Positions 1 to 5,173 of a DNA stretch of 6,394 bases are shown here, piece after piece. The notes below the pieces were generated by a model. That model was not told where the DNA came from. It made no database searches and saw nothing but the letters and a program-made list of their open reading frames with translations. How positions within the stretch are numbered: position 1 is the first letter of the stretch; every line of letters begins with the position of its first letter. This DNA is from Candidatus Sumerlaeota bacterium. Lineage in GTDB: Bacteria > Sumerlaeota > Sumerlaeia > SLMS01. Position numbers and translations under genes: made by a program. The stretch is taken from NCBI GenBank assembly GCA_020850785.1, contig JADZDZ010000246.1:1-6394 (forward strand). Direction: 5' to 3'.

Positions 1-1
1 C

Positions 2-64
2 ACGGTGATTTCAAGGGGTGCGGATTTCATGGAAGCGTGGAAGCGGGTGGCGCCGTTCAAGTAA
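2..64 (+). CDS. C-terminal end of an upstream gene (5' truncated, product unknown)
   Basis: The second reading frame is open from the window edge and ends in a TAA at 62-64. It encodes about 20 residues ending in MEAWKRVAPFK. About three quarters of its codons end in G or C, as in the real genes of this window. A competing frame runs open from base 1 to a TGA at 127-129, which would overlap the next ATG as ATGA, but its third positions are much less GC-rich and its peptide looks less protein-like. The product cannot be recognised from so few residues. The call rests only on frame openness and codon composition. Confidence 0.4.
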   Translation, partial: TVISRGADFMEAWKRVAPFK

Positions 65-125
65 TACTCCGCCGGGATAAAGCATGTCGTAGGGAACCAA
101 CATTCAACCGACAGGTAAATGACCC

Positions 126-596
126 ATGAGCCAATACGTGCCGCCGTCGCCGCAGGCGACGCAAAAAGCAGGACTGAGTGGATTAAAGATCGCGCTGATT
201 ATCGTCGCGGCGGTCGTGCTGGTCGTGATCGTTCCCTGCGTGGGAATCATGGTCGCGGTGGCGATACCGTCCTTTCTTAGGGCGCGCGAAATTTCGCGAA
301 GGAACGCCTGTCAGGAGAACCTGTCCAGAGTGGACGGCGCAAAGCAGCAGTGGGCATTGGACAACAACCAGACATCGCCTTCAGACGCCCCCACCTGGGC
401 GGAGCTGGTTGCGAATGGGAAGTACCTGCACAGTTCCCCGGTCTGCCCATCGGGGGGGACCTATCAACTGAATGACATGAGTGAGACCCCAAGCTGCTCC
501 CTTTCCGCAGAACCGCCTTTCCCGCATGAATTTCCGGGAATGATTCAGATCAACGGCGCGGGACTTCAGCAGGACCTTTCCCCAGAATCCCCCTAA
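126..596 (+). CDS. Membrane-anchored pseudopilin-like protein without a prepilin leader
   Basis: This 156-residue protein has a short proline/glutamine-rich N-terminus (residues 1-19), a long hydrophobic helix (about 20-47), then the motif IPSFLRARE (47-55). A soluble part follows with the pattern C-x-x-NLSRVDGAKQQWALDN (62-80), a PTW segment near 89-91, and CPSGGTYQ...PSCS (107-125). That C-terminal pattern is what I recall from GspG-like pseudopilins of Verrucomicrobia-like bacteria, where the helix packs in the membrane and the two late cysteines (107, 123) can pair. The usual GFTLIE-type cleavage site and the +5 glutamate are missing, so processing by prepilin peptidase is unlikely and the protein may stay as a single-pass inner-membrane protein. 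The start is the first ATG, with a weak AGGT 9 bases upstream. Its role in secretion, pilus assembly or elsewhere is unproven. Confidence 0.8.
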   Translation: MSQYVPPSPQATQKAGLSGLKIALIIVAAVVLVVIVPCVGIMVAVAIPSFLRAREISRRNACQENLSRVDGAKQQWALDNNQTSPSDAPTWAELVANGKYLHSSPVCPSGGTYQLNDMSETPSCSLSAEPPFPHEFPGMIQINGAGLQQDLSPESP

Positions 597-673
597 CTGG
601 TTGCCATTGCGGGACTGAAAAAGCCGTCGGAGCACGCAGCTTTCCCCACTCCCTTCCGTCTAACAGTGACAAT

Positions 674-680
674 GGAAGGA
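674..680 (+). promoter_or_regulatory. Ribosome binding site fixing a GTG start
   Basis: GGAAGGA lies 7 bases before the GTG at 688. The next in-frame start, an ATG at 706, would leave this site 25 bases away and has no good site of its own, so GTG is preferred as the start of the sigma factor gene. Confidence 0.6.
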
Positions 681-687
681 AATTCAG

Positions 688-2304
688 GTGAAGTTGGCTG
701 CTCCCATGGCACAGTTTGAATCCACAACTCCTGACGCGAAGCTGGTGGCGGCCACGCTGGCCGGCGATGAGCAGGCGTTTCAGGAAATCGTGCGGCGTTA
801 CTCCGCGATGGTCTACGCGTTGGCGATGGCGCGGCTGCGTGATCATGAGGTCGCCGAAGACGTGACGCAGGAGGTCTTCCTGCGCGTCTACCTGCACATG
901 GCGAAGCTGGCGGAACCGCGATACCTTGGGACGTGGATCGGCCGCATCACGCGCAACCTTGCGGAGGATTGGCGGCGCCGCAGCCAGCGATCCTCCCACC
1001 TCCTTCCAACACTGAGCATGGACAATTCGGATATGGTCCTGAAGGAGGCCAATGTGAAGCCCGTGACGGAGCAGATGGACGACGCGAGGCGGGAGCAGTT
1101 GTTGAATGAGGCGATCCGCGATCTGCCGACGGACCAGCAGGAAATCGTGCTGCTGCATTTTGCGGAGGGATGGAATTATCGCGAGATCGCGGAGAAGCTG
1201 GAGAAGGACCCGACGACGGTGAGCCGCACGCTGAAGCGAACGCTGGAGGCGCTGCGGGCGAAGGTGGGTTCCGTGATCGACCATCCGCGACCGGTGCGGC
1301 CATCACCGGTGCGCACGGCGGCAATGGTCGCCGCGATCTCCGCGTTGTCGGTGGAGGCGAAGGCATCGCTGGTCGTGGCGACGGAATCAATCGTGTCGGC
1401 TTCCTCGCTCCCCGCGACAACAACAGGATCATCGGGGATTCTTGCGGGCGCCGTGCAATGGTTTCAACTGCTGTCGCTGGGGAAGAAAATCGCCGTGGTG
1501 GTGGCCTCCGCAACGGCCATCACGGGGGGCGCGGTGGTGGTGGAACAGACGATCGCTCCGTCACCGGCGCGCGCTTCGCAGGCCGTGGCAGTGGTGGCCG
1601 CCGCAGCGCCCACTGCGGCCACAGCGGCGCAATGGGACGTGAACGCCGCGGGGCTTGAGGGCCCCTGGGTTGCGGAAAGGGGAGGAGGAAAGCTCGTCAT
1701 CCTGATCCACCGCGCGAATGACAAGTACGATGGCATCGTGTACAACGGGGCCAGCGCCCGTGGTCGAATCAAGCTGGTGAAGATTTCGCAGGAGGGAAGC
1801 GACGTCACCATTCACAGCGACAACTCCGTGGCGCGGTTCGAAGGGAAACGAACAACCGCCAGCACCATGACGGGGACGTACTACGAGTTCGGAAAAGGCT
1901 CTGAAGTGACGTTGACGCGGGAGGCGACAACGCCGCTGCAGCCGGCGCCACCAACGTACAAGGAAGTCGCCGTGAGCCCCGACAAACTGGATCGCTTCGT
2001 GGGGACCTACGCGGCCAATGCCACCCGCGGAATGAAGATCACGCGGGAAGGAAACAACCTTCAGTACGATGATCTCGTGTATGAAAAGTACACGTTGTAT
2101 CCAACATCAGAGACGGCATTTTTCAGCAAGGAAGTGGACCTTGTGGTGGAATTCGCCAGCGACGCGAATGGCAACGTGACAACGGCAACCTGGATTGAGA
2201 CTTTGCGCAACAAGCGCCAGACGATGCGAAAGCTGAATGAGCAGCAATTGCAGCGCTTCCGCACCGCGCTTCCACGCCAGCAGAATCCGGGAGCGCCGAA
2301 ATGA
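688..2304 (+). CDS. ECF sigma factor fused to a transmembrane helix and two lipocalin-like beta domains
   Basis: The 538-residue protein begins as an ECF (group 4) sigma-70 factor. Region 2 spans about residues 25-100, with AEDVTQEVFLRVY (56-68) and the promoter-melting stretch GTWIGRITRNLAEDWRRR (81-98). Region 4 spans about 133-194, with LPTDQQEIVLLHF and a helix-turn-helix YREIAEKLEKDPTTVSRTLKR (split around 164-184). ECF factors are normally near 180-200 residues, so about 340 are extra. The extension has an alanine-rich linker (about 204-265), one transmembrane helix (about 267-285), an Ala/Pro-rich stretch (290-315), a beta domain (about 320-412, WVAERGGGKLVI...GTYYEFG) and a second beta domain (about 430-515, KLDRFVGTYAAN...ITREGNNL) resembling DUF3471. 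The predicted topology puts the sigma part in the cytoplasm and the beta domains outside. Its stop overlaps the next start (ATGA). It probably directs RNA polymerase in response to an envelope cue; the ligand and target promoters are unknown. Confidence 0.9.
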   Translation: MKLAAPMAQFESTTPDAKLVAATLAGDEQAFQEIVRRYSAMVYALAMARLRDHEVAEDVTQEVFLRVYLHMAKLAEPRYLGTWIGRITRNLAEDWRRRSQRSSHLLPTLSMDNSDMVLKEANVKPVTEQMDDARREQLLNEAIRDLPTDQQEIVLLHFAEGWNYREIAEKLEKDPTTVSRTLKRTLEALRAKVGSVIDHPRPVRPSPVRTAAMVAAISALSVEAKASLVVATESIVSASSLPATTTGSSGILAGAVQWFQLLSLGKKIAVVVASATAITGGAVVVEQTIAPSPARASQAVAVVAAAAPTAATAAQWDVNAAGLEGPWVAERGGGKLVILIHRANDKYDGIVYNGASARGRIKLVKISQEGSDVTIHSDNSVARFEGKRTTASTMTGTYYEFGKGSEVTLTREATTPLQPAPPTYKEVAVSPDKLDRFVGTYAANATRGMKITREGNNLQYDDLVYEKYTLYPTSETAFFSKEVDLVVEFASDANGNVTTATWIETLRNKRQTMRKLNEQQLQRFRTALPRQQNPGAPK

Positions 2305-2729
2305 AGCGCGCCATCGAATCATTGCTCTACATCGTGGTTTTCGTTGGTATCATTGCGGCCATGGCGCGCGTTTCCGGAGGGGAACAGACTGTTCGTGAGG
2401 GGGACCACCAACCCGCACTGTATCGCAAGTGGGAGACGACGATGACGCTGGATGGGGGCGACCAGGTGAGTCTCTTCATCGCGATGCATCATGATGATTT
2501 GGGAAGGACGGTCGTGATCTGCGACGTTCCCGAACTGGGAATCGAAGGGATGAAATCCAGCGATGCCGTTTTCGTCGATGGGCGGCTTGCCTTCCGCAAC
2601 GAAATGGGCCGCTTCGAGGGGCGCGACATGGGAACCTTCATGGTGCTGGCGCTGGGGGAACTGGTTGATGGCCGCACGAAACCCGAACAGCAATTTTTCT
2701 GCGATGTTGTGGAGGGCTCCCAGCCATGA
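2301..2729 (+). CDS. Single-pass membrane protein of unknown function
   Basis: I do not recognise this 142-residue protein. It starts MKRA, followed by a hydrophobic helix (about 8-22), which fits an inner-membrane anchor or uncleaved signal with the remainder outside the cytoplasm. The soluble part (about 25-142) looks like a small alpha/beta or beta domain: KWETTMTLDGGDQVSLFIAM (44-62 region), a central VVICDVPELGIEGM, and VFVDGRLAFRNEMGRF near 90-105. It has two cysteines (74 and 134). Its ATG overlaps the sigma factor stop as ATGA, with GGGAG 7 bases upstream. Its own stop overlaps the prepilin start in the same way, so it is very likely translated in step with both. A role as a partner of the sigma factor's external domains or of the prepilin is possible by position only; no anti-sigma motif is visible. 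Confidence 0.75.
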   Translation: MKRAIESLLYIVVFVGIIAAMARVSGGEQTVREGDHQPALYRKWETTMTLDGGDQVSLFIAMHHDDLGRTVVICDVPELGIEGMKSSDAVFVDGRLAFRNEMGRFEGRDMGTFMVLALGELVDGRTKPEQQFFCDVVEGSQP

Positions 2730-3385
2730 ACCAGCGCAGCGGCTTCACGCTCATTGAGTTGCTGGTGGTGGTTGCGATCATCGCGATCCTGGCGGCGATC
2801 GCGGTGCCGAGTTTCCTGACGGCGCAGACGCGCGCGAAGGTTTCACGCGTGAAGGCGGACCTTCGCACGCTGGCGGGGGCGCTGGAGGCGTACATGGTGG
2901 ACAATGGGCTTCCGCCACTGGACTACAAGGTGTCGCGCGGCGATCCGCAACTCGCCGGAATGGAACCGTCAACGTCGGGGATACTGCATCCCGGCTACGC
3001 GAAGGCGGGGGGAATTTGCCCCGGCCTGACGACGCCGGTTGCCTACATCCAAAACTGCTGGATCGACGATCCGTTCTCCAGCGCAGGGACCCCCTTCGAC
3101 CAGCGCAAGTACAGCTACAATTGGTTCGCACCCAGTCCCCTTCGCGGCAACGAAGCGAACCCCGATTACCTGTTGCAGGAGTATGAACTATACTACGGCT
3201 ACTGGCGGCTGGGGTCGATCGGGCCCGATCGCGATTTCTACAACAAGGCAAGCACGCCCTACGCTCCTTCGCGGAATTATGACCCGACCAATGGGACGAC
3301 TTCTCTGGGGAATATCTGGCGGAGCCAAAAAGAAGGGGAGGTGGGGCACCGCCCGCCGCTGGACGTGATGATCGATCCTGAGTGA
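2726..3385 (+). CDS. Type IV / type II secretion-type prepilin (GspG-like)
   Basis: The 219-residue protein has a textbook class III signal. The leader is MNQRSG, prepilin peptidase would cut after Gly6, mature Phe7 would be methylated, and Glu11 is the conserved +5 glutamate (GFTLIELLVVVAIIAILAA). The helix continues to AVPSFLTAQTRAKVSRVKADLRTL, as in major pseudopilins. The C-terminal domain is rich in Tyr and Pro, with two cysteines (98, 111), and ends with LGSIGPDRDFYN (162-173) and YDPTNGTTSLGNIW (185-198). These resemble the calcium-binding end region of GspG-like proteins of Sumerlaeota/Hydrogenedentota-type bacteria. The ATG overlaps the previous stop (ATGA), with GGAGGG 9 bases upstream. 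No pilus assembly ATPase, prepilin peptidase or inner-membrane platform gene is in the window, so the machinery it joins must be encoded elsewhere. Whether it forms a pilus, a secretion pseudopilus or a DNA-uptake fibre cannot be told. Confidence 0.92.
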   Translation: MNQRSGFTLIELLVVVAIIAILAAIAVPSFLTAQTRAKVSRVKADLRTLAGALEAYMVDNGLPPLDYKVSRGDPQLAGMEPSTSGILHPGYAKAGGICPGLTTPVAYIQNCWIDDPFSSAGTPFDQRKYSYNWFAPSPLRGNEANPDYLLQEYELYYGYWRLGSIGPDRDFYNKASTPYAPSRNYDPTNGTTSLGNIWRSQKEGEVGHRPPLDVMIDPE

Positions 3386-3471
3386 GGCGTTGTGGCGCGG
3401 AATCGCGTCCGATCACGGTTGCCGCAGGAATTGCTCCGTATTAGTGCTTCCAAAGCCGCAACGGAGCCAAC

Positions 3472-4998
3472 ATGGAAATCCTCATCGTCATCCTTCTTGC
3501 GATCACGCTGCTTGCGGTGATCGCCAACCTGATTCTGCTGGTCCGCAACTCCTCCCGCGCAGGGGGGGATCAAAACACGCAGGCGTTTGCGGAACTGGGA
3601 CGAAAGCAGACAGAGGAGCTTGAACGCGTGCGGGGCGCCTTCGACGCCGCGTTGCGCGATGCGTCGCAACAATCGTTGAAGTCGCAGCACGAGGGCGCGA
3701 TGCAGGTGGTGGAAAAATTGGAGGCGATGCGGAAGGACGTGTCGTCGGTGCTGGGCGACCGCTTCGAGGCGGTGCAGCGCAGCCTCGGCGGAACGCTGGG
3801 CGAGGCGCGCCAAAGTCAGGACGCGCGGCTGGACAAGGTGGATCAGTCGCTGACGGCGTTTTCCGACAAGTTCAACGCGCTGATCACGGAATTGCAGCGC
3901 AACCTGCTTCAGGCGGCGAAGCTGCATTCGGAGCAGCAGGCGGGCGCCGCAAGCGCGCAGCAGGAGTTGCTGACGAAGCGCCTGGATGCGCTGCGCGATT
4001 CCGCGGCGCAGTCCATGAAGGCTTTGCAGGAAAGCGTTGGAAGCCAGCTGACAACGATGCGCGGGGACAATGAGCAGAAACTGGAAAAAATCCGCGCCAC
4101 CGTTGAGGAGAAGTTGCAATCGACGCTGGAGAAGCGGCTCGGCGATTCGTTCCGAACCGTCAGCGAGCGGCTGGAGAGCGTGCAAAAGGGGCTGGGGGAA
4201 ATGCAGGCGCTGGCGACGGGCGTTGGCGATTTGAAGCGCGTGCTGAGCAACGTGAGTTCGCGCGGTGCGCTTGGCGAGGTGCAACTGGCGACGCTGCTGG
4301 AACAATTCCTCACGCCTGCGCAGTATCGAAAAAGCGTGGTCACAATTCCCGGAAGTTCGGAGCGTGTGGAATTCGCGATCTGCCTTCCGGGACAGAACGG
4401 CGATTCCGACTCCATTGTCTTCCTCCCCATTGATGCAAAATTCCCCATCGCGGATTATGAACGGTTGCAGGTTGCCTACGAGCAGGCGGACAAGGCTGCG
4501 GCGGAACAGTGCCGCAACGCGATTGAGAAGCGCCTTCGCATGGAGGCGGGAACGATTCGGCGAAAGTACGTCGCGCCACCCCACACGACGGATTTTGCGA
4601 TGCTGTTTCTTCCCACGGAGGGACTCTACGCGGAGGCGATCCGAATGCCCGGCCTGATGGACGCATTGCAGCGCGACCATCGGGTGATCTTGGTGGGACC
4701 GACCACGCTGTACGCGGTGCTGAACAGCCTGCAAATGGGCTTCAGGACGCTGGCGATCGAGAAACGCAGCAGCGAGGTCTGGGAGGTGCTTTCCGCCGTG
4801 AAGACGGAGTTTGGCAAGTTCCAGGACGTGCTGGAAGCGGTGAAGAAAAGTCTGGACCAGGCCAGCAACCGCATCGGGGACACGGAGCGCCGCAGTCGGG
4901 CCATCACCCGAAAACTGCGGGGGGTGGAGGAAATGGAGGATACCAAGGCAAAAATGCTGCTGGGAACCGAGGAACAGGAGGATTTGGACAAGGATTGA
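3472..4998 (+). CDS. rmuC: RmuC family protein (membrane-anchored coiled-coil, nuclease-like fold)
   Basis: This 508-residue protein matches RmuC throughout its length. It has an N-terminal transmembrane helix (about 3-23), a long coiled-coil region (about 35-245, rich in Glu, Gln, Lys and Leu), and the RmuC domain (about 225-487). Signature stretches are GALGEVQL (265-272), LPIDAKFPIADYE (318-330), FAMLFLPTEGLYAE (375-388), VGPTTLYAVLNSLQMGFRTLAI (408-429 region), AVKTEFGKF (442-450) and RAITRKLRGVEE. Glu269 and the Asp321-x-Lys323 pair fit a restriction-endonuclease-like active site, as proposed for the family. In Escherichia coli, rmuC loss affects recombination at short inverted repeats; the biochemical activity is still uncertain. 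GGAG sits 5 bases before the ATG. The gene lies 86 bp after the prepilin and is followed by a terminator, so it may be the last gene of the same transcript. The C-terminal tail (498-508) is acidic. Confidence 0.96.
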   Translation: MEILIVILLAITLLAVIANLILLVRNSSRAGGDQNTQAFAELGRKQTEELERVRGAFDAALRDASQQSLKSQHEGAMQVVEKLEAMRKDVSSVLGDRFEAVQRSLGGTLGEARQSQDARLDKVDQSLTAFSDKFNALITELQRNLLQAAKLHSEQQAGAASAQQELLTKRLDALRDSAAQSMKALQESVGSQLTTMRGDNEQKLEKIRATVEEKLQSTLEKRLGDSFRTVSERLESVQKGLGEMQALATGVGDLKRVLSNVSSRGALGEVQLATLLEQFLTPAQYRKSVVTIPGSSERVEFAICLPGQNGDSDSIVFLPIDAKFPIADYERLQVAYEQADKAAAEQCRNAIEKRLRMEAGTIRRKYVAPPHTTDFAMLFLPTEGLYAEAIRMPGLMDALQRDHRVILVGPTTLYAVLNSLQMGFRTLAIEKRSSEVWEVLSAVKTEFGKFQDVLEAVKKSLDQASNRIGDTERRSRAITRKLRGVEEMEDTKAKMLLGTEEQEDLDKD

Positions 4999-5056
4999 CA
5001 GCCCCTACGAAACGCACCATATTTTCCGCCGTGGACAGGGGCGTCCTTCCGAGGGT

Positions 5057-5083
5057 GGGAAATCAAAATCTGATTCCCTTTTT
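5057..5083 (+). terminator. Rho-independent terminator after rmuC
   Basis: The arm GGGAAATCA (5057-5065) pairs with TGATTCCC (5071-5078), giving an 8-bp stem with one bulged A and a 5-base AAATC loop. Five T residues follow immediately (5079-5083). It begins 58 bases after the rmuC stop and lies before the next gene, so it most likely ends the transcript carrying rmuC. The stem is only moderately strong, so some read-through is possible. Confidence 0.7.
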
Positions 5084-5088
5084 GCGGA

Positions 5089-5117
5089 TTGACGCGCGCA
5101 GGGGGATGGACCATACA
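5089..5117 (+). promoter_or_regulatory. Possible sigma-70-type promoter for the secreted-protein gene
   Basis: TTGACG (5089-5094) is a close match to a -35 box. Seventeen bases further on, CATACA (5112-5117) is a weak -10 candidate with three of six consensus bases. A better -10-like CATTAT (5121-5126) is too far away for standard spacing. The position, just after a terminator and about 60 bases before the next start codon, is what makes the site plausible. Promoter preferences of this lineage are unknown. Confidence 0.3.
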
Positions 5118-5173
5118 CAGCATTATCCGGTGCTTAAACCAACGGATCGAATGAAATGGACAGGAGAGCTTGC

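Noticed and set aside
1..129. Frame 1, open to a TGA at 127-129 that would overlap the ATG at 126
   Set aside because: The ATGA overlap is attractive, but the codon third positions are not GC-rich and the peptide looks non-coding; the frame ending at 64 is preferred.
550..1284. A 244-codon open frame on the minus strand opposite the sigma domain
   Set aside because: It is antisense to clear sigma regions 2 and 4, has a biased Arg/Leu/His composition and no recognisable motif.
1170..1658. A 162-codon + strand frame within the sigma factor gene
   Set aside because: It is out of frame with the sigma gene, and its Gly/Arg-rich, low-complexity translation is typical of a shifted GC-rich frame.
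3386..3471. Possible terminator between the prepilin gene and rmuC (short CGGA...TCCG pairing)
   Set aside because: The stem is only about four base pairs and there is no T tract.
3277..4734. A 485-codon open frame on the minus strand opposite rmuC
   Set aside because: It lies wholly antisense to a full-length RmuC match. Its translation is dominated by Arg, Leu, His and Gln with no domain, as expected for the mirror of GCG/CTG/GAG-rich coding sequence.
5121..5126. CATTAT as the -10 box for the TTGACG at 5089
   Set aside because: The spacing would be 26 bases, well beyond the usual 16-18.
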